Below, in pieces: positions 8,527-16,703 of a stretch of 52,349 nt of DNA. How positions within the stretch are numbered: the first letter of the stretch is position 1; the number at the start of each line of letters is the position of its first letter. The notes beneath the pieces were generated by a model. That model searched no databases, was not told the origin of the DNA, and saw only the letters and a program-made list of their open reading frames with translations. This DNA comes from an uncultured Lachnospiraceae bacterium (lineage in GTDB: Bacteria > Bacillota > Clostridia > Lachnospirales > Lachnospiraceae). The position numbers and the translations under genes were made by a program. Location: the NCBI GenBank assembly GCA_902788035.1, contig CADAIL010000015.1, positions 1-52,349 on the forward strand. Reading direction: 5' to 3'.

Positions 8527-8711
8527 TTTAGTCATCTCCTTTCTGCTCTGTCTTCCCTCAAAGACTTTAATTGGAAAAATATTGTGCCGGAATTTGTGAG
8601 TTACAGGATTTGTAATGCAAAGTTCTGACAATAAGCACGCAAATTATCTGACTTCTATTATAACCTGTTGGAGTTAAAAGTAAATGTATGTAATCAATTT
8701 AAAATGATCAG

Positions 8712-8720
8712 TGCTATAAT
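8712..8720 (+). promoter_or_regulatory. Extended -10 promoter before the lipoprotein gene
   Basis: TGCTATAAT at 8712-8720 is a perfect extended -10, 37 bp before the ATG at 8758. No good -35 is visible. Confidence 0.5.
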
Positions 8721-8757
8721 AGTATAAAGCAACTAACTGTTTATAAGGAAGGCACCT

Positions 8758-10287
8758 ATGTCAAGAAAGATAATAATCATATCTATCTTCATGATGCTCC
8801 TCGGCCTCACAGCCTGCACGAAAAAGTTCGATGAAGATGACGTCAAAAAATACATTCGAGACGACATGCATATTTCCTCCTTCCGCATCCTGAGCGGACC
8901 CGTGGATGTCAAGGGCGAGGACGGCTACACGGACCAGGAGTGGACCGTATCGACCGATGTGTTCGACCTCGGGGAAGACCTTGTCTTCCACGTCTACAAC
9001 GACGTGTACTATTCGATGGAGTGGACCACAAACCGGCTTGATGATGACCTGCTCTACCAAAAGCAGCTTGTGTTGCTTGCGAACTGCGAGCTCCCGGACG
9101 GTGTGACCACCGAGGATATGAAGGACAGCAGCGGAAGGCCGTGGTCAGTCTCTTTAGTCTATCCTCTGACAAAACGTTCGGATTTTGCAAATGCAGCCTC
9201 CGCCATCACCCGCCTCCAACCCTCTTTTGGCTCCATTCCCGATTTCAAAGACACGGAGTTCTCATTCTGCCTGAAAGTCAAAGTGTCCGACCCTGTAACA
9301 GATGCAGGCATCGCTAACAGACAATACTCATTTAATTTCAATAGTAAGACAGCGCCATCAGAGATCTCAGACAGTATTTCGAAACAATCTGATGAATACT
9401 TGATAGATTGTATCGAGAAAGGCCTGCTTGACCGCATGGATGAGTACAGCATAGAGGAGCGCAGCGCGGTAATCAACGCGCAGTCAAACAACACAGAGAT
9501 CAGGCGCATGGACGAGGATACAGCCGCCTACCCCGGCTATGCCTATAACTACTATTACGATATTCCGTATGGGACTTTGTACAGGATACTGGAGCAGGAA
9601 GGGTATGAACTGACCGGTGACTGGAAATCATTTTCGTTTGTGGGTAAAGATGGGGAAGAGTATGCATTTGCATATGGCGCCGGCCAGACTGGGGAAGCAA
9701 CATACGCATACCGGGAAAATGTAATCTCCGTGGATGAAATAAACGCGATTACCGACCTGAACCTTGACGATGGTGCTGAGCCCCTGGAGGTCGTGGTTGA
9801 CAGTGATATGCTGGGGCTCTTTGGTGAAGATGCGGATGCATTTGCATCAAAACTTCTTGCCCTTGACGGCAACTATTTCAGGGAAGTCAATGTCGCAGGC
9901 GGCGAAGTGCACATAAGGGGCAAAGGCAGACAGTTCGCAAGGCTGAGAAGGCTCATTGATGACCGTCTTGAAGCACTTGCAAATGAACTCCGCGCTTACA
10001 ACGGCGGTTATTGCTTTGTTTACGACAACATGAGCCGTGTGTATCAGGGAATCAAGATCCGGTTTGGAGCGGACGTGCCGATAGAGACCACCCGGAGAGT
10101 CGTCGATGAGGCGGTCGCGCTGACAGCATTCAGCCAGATTCTTAACATGGGGAAGGTGTATGATTGGAACTTGGAGGTTGCATTTGCAACATGGAAGGAC
10201 AGCGAGTCAGAAACAGTGCTTGTCTACCAGCTGCCTGAGGATGAGATAGATTATGAGGCGGTGTACAGGGCGTTGGAAAGGAGATGA
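8758..10287 (+). CDS. Putative lipoprotein of unknown function
   Basis: The N-terminus has two charged residues, a hydrophobic stretch IIIISIFMMLLGL and a lipobox LTAC with Cys 20, so it should be an outer-face lipoprotein. The following ~490 residues are polar, with a Tyr/Asp-rich segment near residue 258-270 (YPGYAYNYYYD). I do not recognise any domain. GGAAGG precedes the ATG by about 7 bp. The next gene starts 4 bp after its stop, with a ribosome site inside this gene's end, so the two are likely cotranscribed. Confidence 0.75.
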   Translation: MSRKIIIISIFMMLLGLTACTKKFDEDDVKKYIRDDMHISSFRILSGPVDVKGEDGYTDQEWTVSTDVFDLGEDLVFHVYNDVYYSMEWTTNRLDDDLLYQKQLVLLANCELPDGVTTEDMKDSSGRPWSVSLVYPLTKRSDFANAASAITRLQPSFGSIPDFKDTEFSFCLKVKVSDPVTDAGIANRQYSFNFNSKTAPSEISDSISKQSDEYLIDCIEKGLLDRMDEYSIEERSAVINAQSNNTEIRRMDEDTAAYPGYAYNYYYDIPYGTLYRILEQEGYELTGDWKSFSFVGKDGEEYAFAYGAGQTGEATYAYRENVISVDEINAITDLNLDDGAEPLEVVVDSDMLGLFGEDADAFASKLLALDGNYFREVNVAGGEVHIRGKGRQFARLRRLIDDRLEALANELRAYNGGYCFVYDNMSRVYQGIKIRFGADVPIETTRRVVDEAVALTAFSQILNMGKVYDWNLEVAFATWKDSESETVLVYQLPEDEIDYEAVYRALERR

Positions 10288-10291
10288 CAAC

Positions 10292-11224
10292 ATGAAAAAA
10301 ATACACTTTGATATCGAAACTGCAGGATTTTACGGAGCCTATTGGAAAAATCCGAATCCCTCTGATGCCTCAATTATTGCCATGATCGGGGATGACCCGG
10401 AGGATTATCTGGCCAGGAAGTGTGCCGCATGGCTGCAGAAGAAGGGCCTCAATGTCATGACCATGTCGCCGGCCAAGAAGGATTATGGTCACCACAACTA
10501 TCCGCTGGAGAGAATCGAGACGGCCGCAAACTGGCTGCTTGCAAATGGCAACAGCAAAGTCGGCATCATCGGCGCCTCAACGACGGGCATGCTGGCCCTG
10601 GTAGCAGCTTCATATTTTCCGCAGATCACCATGACAATCGCGTTGACACCGAGCGATTTTGTGTGGCAGGGCTTTATGCGGGGAAAGAAGGACGGCTGTG
10701 AGGAATGGCCGGTCCCTGGAGAGTCGACGATCTCATATCAAGGTGAGCCGCTGCCTTACATGCCCTTCGTCTATCAGCACCCGGACTACTGGCATATGAT
10801 AGAGGAGGATACAAAGGGGTCCGGCGATATGATTCGCTCGAGAAAGTTATTCGATGATTCCGAGGCAGCCCACCCTCTCACCGAGGATGAGATGATAAAA
10901 GTCGAGAATATCCATGGTGTCCTCCTGCTCGTCGGCGCGGAGGATGACGGCTTGTGGAATACGTGCCGATACATTCGACGCATGGATGAGAGATTAAAGA
11001 GCAGACCGCATCTGTGCAGGTATAAAGTGCTGACCTACAAGCATGGCACTCACTTTGTGTTCCCGGAGTCTCTGATCAGGTCACTGGTGCCTGGTTCTAA
11101 GTTCATTTTGGGTCTGTGCTTCCGGGATGCGAAGAGGTATCCGGATGCGTGCCGGAGGACGAGAATAGATATAGATATTAAAGTATCCAGGTTGATTCAG
11201 ATATGGCTGCGTGAGGGAAAGTGA
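10292..11224 (+). CDS. BAAT/acyl-CoA thioester hydrolase C-terminal domain protein
   Basis: This alpha/beta-hydrolase resembles the C-terminal domain of bile-acid-CoA:amino-acid N-acyltransferase and acyl-CoA thioesterases. The nucleophile elbow is GIIGASTTGM with Ser 96 after a WLLANGNSKV helix, followed by LTPSDFVWQGF, an acid region VGAEDDGLW and a His in YKHGTHFVFPE. Bacterial members are poorly characterised, so the substrate (CoA ester or peptide-like ester) is unknown. I chose ATG 10292 because GGAAAGGAG precedes it; the longer frame from 10253 overlaps the lipoprotein gene. The C-terminal tail after LGLCFRDAKRY is Arg-rich. A strong terminator follows. Confidence 0.8.
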   Translation: MKKIHFDIETAGFYGAYWKNPNPSDASIIAMIGDDPEDYLARKCAAWLQKKGLNVMTMSPAKKDYGHHNYPLERIETAANWLLANGNSKVGIIGASTTGMLALVAASYFPQITMTIALTPSDFVWQGFMRGKKDGCEEWPVPGESTISYQGEPLPYMPFVYQHPDYWHMIEEDTKGSGDMIRSRKLFDDSEAAHPLTEDEMIKVENIHGVLLLVGAEDDGLWNTCRYIRRMDERLKSRPHLCRYKVLTYKHGTHFVFPESLIRSLVPGSKFILGLCFRDAKRYPDACRRTRIDIDIKVSRLIQIWLREGK

Positions 11225-11314
11225 GCATGGCTTCTTGCAAAATATAAGCAGAGCTGCGTCAGGGAGTGTAATATAGCTTCGCGAAGTAGTGTGAGCAGCT
11301 CTGACTAGAAACTG

Positions 11315-11366
11315 ACATGAGACAGTAGAAGATGACAAAGAGTCTTTTACTGTCTCATGTTTTTTG
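11315..11366 (+). terminator. Rho-independent terminator
   Basis: ACATGAGACAGTA (11315-11327) pairs with TACTGTCTCATGT (11348-11360), followed by TTTTTTG. It ends the lipoprotein/hydrolase unit. Confidence 0.8.
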
Positions 11367-11530
11367 TTAAAATAATTTAACAAAATAACGAGATGATAGA
11401 TGCTGCTAATAGAATACGAATCTTATTTATCAAGATGAAAGTTCGGAGCTCTCTTGGAAAGATATTCAGGACGAAAGATCGGGATTTTTGCAGGATAAGC
11501 GTCTACGTCACAATATGGAAAGGAGCTAAT

Positions 11531-11629
11531 ATGAAAGACAACTCAACCTATTCCAGCCCTTATGAGTTCAAGGGACGAATACCATTGAAAAGTAGCCGGC
11601 GCATTCTCGTGTTTTTAAACGTGAGTTAG
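11531..11629 (+). pseudogene. Possible 5' remnant of a nucleobase (xanthine/uracil) permease gene
   Basis: A good AAAGGAG precedes an ATG that opens MKDNSTYSSPYEFKGRIPLK. This resembles the start of NCS2 xanthine/uracil permeases (a YxLxGRxPLGQA-type beginning). After residue 20 the frame runs into KSSRRILVFLNVS and stops, so only the N-terminus is left. The junction coincides with a long hairpin (GCCGGC arms, about 11594-11634) and the following repeat array, suggesting that the gene body was lost when this region rearranged. Alternatively it is a chance 32-codon frame. Confidence 0.35.
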
Positions 11630-11704
11630 CCGGCTTGGATCTGCGATTATTTCTTCATCCGTTGCTTATAAGGGATGTTCTATATGTTTACTCAAGGTCA
11701 TGGA

Positions 11705-11900
11705 GGGCAGTCACAAACAAAGAAATCAGCTTAATCGACTGAAGGCAAGAAAAAAGGCGGGCAGTCATCTTAGGTCAGTACGGTGTCATTGACTGCCCGG
11801 GCGGGCAGTCGCAAACAAAGAAATCAGCTTAATCGACTGAAGGCAAGAAAAAAGGCGGGCAGTCATCTTGGGTCAGTACGGCGGCCATTGACTGCCCGGG
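11705..11900 (+). repeat. GGCAGTC hairpin array A (2 units of 98 bp)
   Basis: Two near-identical units start with GGGCAGTC at 11705 and 11803. Each holds two hairpins: a weaker one with GGCAGTC...CGACTG arms and a strong one, GGGCAGTCA ... TTGACTGCCC, with a variable loop. The same unit design, with a 107-108-bp period, recurs at 44669-45160. No coding frame is credible. Confidence 0.9.
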
Positions 11901-12180
11901 TGATATAAACGGCAGTAGACATACGCAAAATCACCTTTTGATGACTGCTGGTCAAAATCTCAAATTAGAATGTCTTACCATCACCTATTGTCAAAATCAG
12001 TATAAGTGACTGATTATGGGTCATAAGATTAGTAACGTCGGCAGTAGACTTAGCTAAAAGCGATCTGTAGTGACTGCCTGAGGTATTAGATTTAACCTTC
12101 TTATGGCACTGCACATGTGCATTATTTTGCAAGATCGACTGCTGGCTTATTGATTGCAAGATTTTGGCAGTTGTACATAG
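11901..12180 (+). other. Conserved tail of GGCAGTC element A (candidate structured RNA or mobile element)
   Basis: The ~270 bp after array A aligns by eye with the ~250 bp after array B (45161-45420). Shared blocks include GTCTTACCATCA, GGCAGTAG.CTTAGC, GACTGCCT, GCACTGCACAT and CAAGATCGACTGC, in the same order and similar spacing. Several GGCAGT/ACTGCC arm pairs suggest a series of diverged hairpins. Nothing in this stretch looks protein-coding. Confidence 0.7.
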
Positions 12181-12231
12181 TGTTAGCGTCGGATGATTTC
12201 AATCTTCAACACAGGATTTTCGTGACGTAAG

Positions 12232-12269
12232 TCTATGAAGCGTAGTAGCAGAGTACCACGTCCATAGGA
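12232..12269 (-). repeat. Small dispersed hairpin repeat, copy 1
   Basis: This 38-bp inverted repeat, read on the minus strand, matches the element at 19933-19969. The outer CTATG/CATAG and ACGT/ACG arms are shared. An inner pair is GTA/TAC here and GCA/TGC in the other copy, a compensatory change. Confidence 0.65.
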
Positions 12270-12335
12270 GCTGCCGCACCGCATGGGCGTGGAGGTTCAT
12301 GAGGCATGTGTAAAACAAACCCAAAACCAGATGCT

Positions 12336-12779
12336 TCATAAAATCGGAGGCTGCCACACAAATAATCCTTCCGATCCGGCAAGCTTGATAAAGAGATTGA
12401 GAAGCCTTTCACCCGGATTAAATACCGTCATATTAGTATCGCCCTTATCAAGTGAAGCAAGCGTGTCTGATTCTGGGAAAAGAACATAGACTGTGGAATT
12501 ATCGTCCTTCGTTATGATGGCTTCGAGTTCATCAGGAATGGGATTGTCCTCCCAGCTCTTTCCGAAATCACAGGACACGCGTATGTCAACATAACAGTTT
12601 AGCTTCAGAAATATATTCAAGAAGCTTCGAAGCAGGTGGCTTTTCTGGGGCTCCTTGAGGTAAAACTGCTCGACACTGGAATATTGCCCTGGAGAGTATG
12701 CCGGCACCTGCTCCGGAAGTATGTCGATAATCCAATAAGGTTTGTTCAATAATTCTTCTATCATAGTCATAATATTCAT
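12336..12779 (-). CDS. Conserved hypothetical protein (147 aa)
   Basis: A soluble acidic protein beginning MNIMTMIEELLNKPYWIIDILPEQVP and ending KLAGSEGLFVWQPPIL. I recall similar small proteins in Lachnospiraceae but no function. A second Met at residue 4 or 6 could be the true start; no strong ribosome site separates them. It is isolated between the GGCAGTC element and the DUF2812-like gene, with about 220 bp of featureless AT-rich DNA upstream. Confidence 0.65.
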   Translation of the reverse strand: MNIMTMIEELLNKPYWIIDILPEQVPAYSPGQYSSVEQFYLKEPQKSHLLRSFLNIFLKLNCYVDIRVSCDFGKSWEDNPIPDELEAIITKDDNSTVYVLFPESDTLASLDKGDTNMTVFNPGERLLNLFIKLAGSEGLFVWQPPIL

Positions 12780-13001
12780 CGTTTCACGTTAGATGTACAG
12801 AGTCATGAAAGCATGTTCTTTGAAAACGAAATATTTTTGTTCTGCAATAAAGGATGCACTTATTTATAAAATGTCGGTAAAAAGAGCATTAGCCGCTTAC
12901 AAATAGCCTCAGTGGAGGATATTGATCCTCCACTGACTAATACGCTTAACAACTCAATTCTTCGAGGAAGTATAGCAGCTTTTAAGAATGTTCGGCTTGC
13001 G

Positions 13002-13907
13002 TCAATCAATCGAGCAAGACAGCTCAAAGCCTGAGTTTACTGACATCCGGAACCCATATGAGCCTCTCGGCAGCTTGATCCTTATATCCTTCTTGTCAAC
13101 ATCGGTGCCGGTCTCTGTGTAGACCACTTCGTCCGCTTCGTTCACAATTTCAAATGTCAGCGGCTCATCAGCCTTTATCATAAGATCCAGATAGTAGTTA
13201 TCCGGATATTTCACATCAAAGTCTACCCAGCGATTCTCAATGATCGGTTCAAATACCTCGTCCGCCTGCTGCTGAGTATTGAGGTTAGGTCTCATATCAT
13301 CCAGTATGATATTCGATGCTGCACCTATAAAGATGCAGGCAAAAAAGATTCCGAGAATCAGACTATCGTGGCGCAGCTTCTGTCCGGGCTCGGTCCGCCG
13401 CATGATGAAGGCGCCTCTAAGAAGCAGCCCGCTCTCAATGATGAGAGTGAAGAGCTGAATGAGACGCGGAAGGTTGGGCGCGGTGATCACTCTGAACGCT
13501 TCGATAATAGCCATTATTCCAAAAAAAACGCCAAGGATTGTTGCAAATCTAGTCCATCGCCCAGTCATCTCTCTCAGCGATTCTCTGTCTGTGAAAATCT
13601 CATAGGCCTCATCCGGCAGGGCGGGATCGTAGAGCTTCTTCAGATAGTGCCATCCATTGAATGTTGAATTGACATATTCCCAGCCCTGCTCGCGGAAGAT
13701 TTCAATGTAGCGGGCCATGTCGTCGATCTTCTGATAATCCAACTGATAGCGGTAGCGGATATCGGGGTTCCTTACGAATTTGCTGTGGAAGCAGCCACCT
13801 CGCACAAGCTGCCATCCTTCGTCGGACATTTTATTCAAATCTTCGACTTCCTGCATGTAATTCCATGCCGAGTACATCCTGAAAGATCTCTTATACTCTG
13901 CTGCCAT
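13002..13907 (-). CDS. DUF2812-like membrane protein
   Basis: The first ~115 residues match the DUF2812 pattern (NKMSDEGWQLVRGGCFHSKF, IFREQGWEYVNSTFNGWHYL). They are followed by three or four hydrophobic segments (about 121-140, 149-166, 182-200) and a C-terminal extracellular-type beta domain. The gene lies 3 bp after the PadR stop. PadR plus DUF2812 is a recurrent pair in Firmicutes in which the regulator probably controls the membrane protein, in several cases as part of a response to membrane or antibiotic stress. The specific trigger here is unknown. Confidence 0.8.
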   Translation of the reverse strand: MAAEYKRSFRMYSAWNYMQEVEDLNKMSDEGWQLVRGGCFHSKFVRNPDIRYRYQLDYQKIDDMARYIEIFREQGWEYVNSTFNGWHYLKKLYDPALPDEAYEIFTDRESLREMTGRWTRFATILGVFFGIMAIIEAFRVITAPNLPRLIQLFTLIIESGLLLRGAFIMRRTEPGQKLRHDSLILGIFFACIFIGAASNIILDDMRPNLNTQQQADEVFEPIIENRWVDFDVKYPDNYYLDLMIKADEPLTFEIVNEADEVVYTETGTDVDKKDIRIKLPRGSYGFRMSVNSGFELSCSID

Positions 13908-13910
13908 GAG

Positions 13911-14219
13911 TCACACCTCCTCTGCATTCTCCAGCATTCTTCGGAGCCTTTTGATTTCAGCTCTGAGAGCTTCTCTGCCTATGTCGGTCAACTGGTAAAG
14001 TCTTCGGCGCTCCGCGCCTTCAGTGGACATGATTTCTTTGATCCACCCTTTTTTCATCATATTGCTGGTTGCTCCGTACATTGTTCCCGATCCTATGGTG
14101 ACGTCACCTCGCGAGAGCTTTTCGGTCATCTGCATGATGCCGTAGCCGTGGTTCGCGCCTTTGGCCAGACAGAGCAGTATGTAGTAATAGCTCTCTGACA
14201 TTGGTTCACTTTTTTTCAT
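13911..14219 (-). CDS. PadR-family transcriptional regulator
   Basis: A 102-residue winged-helix protein. SESYYYILLCLAKGANHGYGIMQ, the recognition region TIGSGTMYGATSNMMKKGWIKE and ERRRLYQLTDIGREALRAEI are typical of PadR. I chose the ATG at 14219 because AGGAGG precedes it; the frame open to 14378 runs through the operator region and lacks a ribosome site. It forms a two-gene unit with the DUF2812-like gene and probably represses it and itself. Confidence 0.88.
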   Translation of the reverse strand: MKKSEPMSESYYYILLCLAKGANHGYGIMQMTEKLSRGDVTIGSGTMYGATSNMMKKGWIKEIMSTEGAERRRLYQLTDIGREALRAEIKRLRRMLENAEEV

Positions 14220-14231
14220 GTATTGCCTCCT

Positions 14232-14303
14232 GATGTATCGTCGGTTGATATGTCGTGGTATGATATGTCGTCTGACGAGTATATCGTAACACGACATATG
14301 TCG
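14232..14303. promoter_or_regulatory. Candidate PadR operator cluster
   Basis: GATATGTCGT occurs at 14248 and 14262. The perfect palindrome CGACATATGTCG lies at 14292-14303, next to CACGACAT, and a weaker GATGTATCGTCG lies at 14232. The repeated ATGTCGT/ACGACAT half-sites directly upstream of the padR gene suggest autoregulation. Confidence 0.6.
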
Positions 14304-14371
14304 GGTGTCAACATAGTTTTGCGAGTTTATATTATTTTTATAATCATGTGGATTTGTTTTATTTCTGTAGA

Positions 14372-15212
14372 ATTTCATCGGGTCGACGGCAGAGACAACT
14401 GAATTCCTGCATCCAAGGTCATATGGTTGCCTTTGACCTTGGAGAATTCATCGGGTCGACGGCAGAGGCAACTGAATTCCTGTTTCCAAGGTCATATGGT
14501 TGCCTTTGATCTTGGCGAGCTTCATCGGGTCGAAGGCAGAGGCAACTGAATTCTTGCTTTCAAGGTCATATGGTTGCCTTTGACCTTGGCGAGTTTCATC
14601 GGGTCGATGGCAGAGGCAACTGAATTCCTGCCCCCAAGGTCATATGGTTGCCTTTGATCCTAGGGAGTTTCATCGGGTCGACGGCAGAGGCAACTGAATT
14701 CCTGCCTCCAATGTCATATGGTTGCCTTTGATCCTAGGGAGTTTCATCGGGTCGACGGCAGAGGCAACTGAATTCCTGCTTCCAAGGTCATATGGTTGCC
14801 TTTGACCTTGGCGAGTTTCATCGGGTCGATGGCAGAGGCAACTGAATTCCTGCTTCCAAGGTCATATGGTTGCCTTTGAACTTGGCGAGTTTCACCGGGT
14901 CGACGGCAGACGCAACTGAATTCCTGTTTCCAAGGTCATATGGTTGCCTTTGATCCTAGGGAGTTTCATCGGGTCGACGGCAGAGGCAACTGAATTCCTG
15001 TTTCCAAGGTCATATGGTTGCCTTTGATCTTGGCGAATTTCATCGGGTCGACGGCAGAGGCAACTGAATTCCTGTTTCCAAGGTCATATGGTTGCCTTTG
15101 AACCTAGGGAGTTTCATCGGGTCCATGGCAGAGGCAACTGAATTCCTGCTTGCGAGGTCATATGGTTGCCTTTGATCTTGGCGAGCTTCATCGGGTCGAT
15201 GGCAGAGGCAAC
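14372..15212 (+). repeat. Tandem hairpin array II (11 units plus a partial one, 73-74-bp period)
   Basis: Units start with GTTGCC at 14426, 14499, 14573, 14647, 14721, 14795, 14869, 14943, 15017, 15091 and 15165. All steps are 74 bp except the first, 73. A truncated unit precedes them. The unit is the same as in array I: GTTGCCTTTGA, a CTTGGCGAG or CCTAGGGAG variant, TTCATCGGGTC, GGCAGAGGCAAC and a linker TGAATTCCTG..., here always ending in the constant AAGGTCATATG block. Two subtypes (CTTGGCGAG and CCTAGGGAG) alternate irregularly, which suggests growth by multi-unit duplication. Confidence 0.92.
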
Positions 15213-15507
15213 AAAAACAAGAAAAATCCAGGGAACTGCTGCCTCCCGGAAAAAAGGTAAGCTGGGTTCTTGACAATTCATATCAAAGGCAAGATGGGTT
15301 CCTGATAATTCATATTATAGAAACAAATTGTTTACATAAAAGCCCTCAGAAGAATAAAAAATGTTGCAAAAACAACACTTTTTTAACCTGGTTTATGGCA
15401 TAATAATAAACAAGTATGACTAGAATGAATAACCATATATAATACCTGTTCCATAGGGCAGCAGGCATGATGATAAATGCGTGAAATCTATGACAGATGA
15501 TATCAAA

Positions 15508-15635
15508 AGAACCAAAATCCAGGACCGCCCCTCTTACAGAGACCACATCCAGGATTAATTTATAAACAAAGAACCAAAATCCAGGACCACCCCTCTTATA
15601 AGGACCACATCCCGGATTAATTTATAATCAAAAAA
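15508..15635 (+). promoter_or_regulatory. 62-bp direct repeat upstream of asrA, possible operator region
   Basis: AGAACCAAAATCCAGGACC begins copies at 15508 and 15570, and each carries GACCACATCC and GGATTAATTTATAA; a third remnant follows at about 15632. Repeated ATCCAGGA/CCCGGAT half-sites 40-150 bp before asrA could bind a regulator. The preceding stretch 15213-15507 is AT-rich and I see no gene in it. Confidence 0.5.
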
Positions 15636-15677
15636 CCTGAATCCCAGACAAGATGACTATTGAAAGGAGGATGAGAA

Positions 15678-16703
15678 ATGGGATATGTCATATCCAGGAC
15701 CGGCTTCGAGAGCGTGATCGAGAAGCTTGGCCAGCAGTACCGGCTGTACGCGCCGGTACGTAAAGTCGGAGAAGGACGCTACACCGACGTGGATGTAGTG
15801 AGATATGATTTTGTCACGAAGTTCGATGAGATCGAGCTCGAAGCAAAATCGGACTATGCGTTCAAGGAGCTCCTGACCCCGCTGTCACAGACCCTGTTCT
15901 TCTTCACAGAAAATGAGGTAAAGGAAGCCGACTTCGATGACCGCGACGTCATCATCTTCCTCAGAAGCTGTGACATGCATGCGGTAAAGAGACTTGACGC
16001 CATCTATCTCGAGAACAAGTTCGCGGACCCGTTCTATGAGAGAATCAGAAAAAGAGTCAAATTCGCGCTCATCGGCTGCGCGCACTCTTACGAGGATTGC
16101 TTCTGCGTCGACATGGGCACGAACCGCACGACCGAGGGCTACCTGTTCTCGATTGACGTGGCGGGCGATGAGATTAAGAGTGATGTAGCATGTCCGGACG
16201 TGGCTGCGCTATTTGAAGCTGCCGATGCGAAGGCTGAGGAAGTAGTGCCGGCATATGTGACAGAAAATGAAGTACGCGTGACAGTTCCGGAGAAAGTTCC
16301 GAACGAGATCTACAAGCACGGCATGTGGGATGAATATACAGCACGCTGTATCAACTGCGGCCGCTGCAACTTCGTATGTCCGACCTGCACCTGCTACACA
16401 ATGCAGGACGTCTTCTACACAGACAACGGCAAGGTCGGTGAGCGCCGCCGCGTCGGTGCTTCCTGCATGGTCGACGGTTATACCAATGTAGCCGGCGGCG
16501 GACAGTACAGAAGAACCAACGGTGAGAGAATGCGCTTCAAAGTTCTCCACAAAGTCTATGATTTCAGAAAACGCTTCGGCTATGACATGTGTGTCGGCTG
16601 CGGACGGTGCGATATGGTGTGTCCGGAGTATATTTCATTTGCCAATTGCATCAACAAGCTGAACGATGCCGTAAACGAATTGGAAGGAGGTGCTTCAAAA
16701 TGA
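15678..16703 (+). CDS. asrA: Anaerobic sulfite reductase subunit A (4Fe-4S electron-transfer subunit)
   Basis: With AsrB and AsrC it forms the cytoplasmic NADH-dependent sulfite reductase that makes sulfide. The 341-residue protein has two C-terminal ferredoxin-type clusters: CINCGRCNFVCPTCTC near 223-238 and CVGCGRCDMVCPEY near 309-322. Between them is the conserved RRVGASCMVDGYTNVAGGG region. The N-terminal half (RSCDMHAVKRLD, GCAHSYEDCFCVDMGTN) is typical of the AsrA/HydB-like family. AAAGGAGG precedes the ATG. Its stop overlaps the asrB start as ATGA. Confidence 0.95.
   Translation: MGYVISRTGFESVIEKLGQQYRLYAPVRKVGEGRYTDVDVVRYDFVTKFDEIELEAKSDYAFKELLTPLSQTLFFFTENEVKEADFDDRDVIIFLRSCDMHAVKRLDAIYLENKFADPFYERIRKRVKFALIGCAHSYEDCFCVDMGTNRTTEGYLFSIDVAGDEIKSDVACPDVAALFEAADAKAEEVVPAYVTENEVRVTVPEKVPNEIYKHGMWDEYTARCINCGRCNFVCPTCTCYTMQDVFYTDNGKVGERRRVGASCMVDGYTNVAGGGQYRRTNGERMRFKVLHKVYDFRKRFGYDMCVGCGRCDMVCPEYISFANCINKLNDAVNELEGGASK

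Noticed and set aside
11393..11530. Riboswitch before the permease remnant
   Set aside because: I tried to read a purine or related aptamer in the leader but could not find the conserved core bases, so nothing is reported.
15346..15546. Minus-strand 66-codon hydrophobic frame upstream of asrA
   Set aside because: No ribosome site; it overlaps the 62-bp repeat and its hydrophobicity follows from AT-rich DNA.
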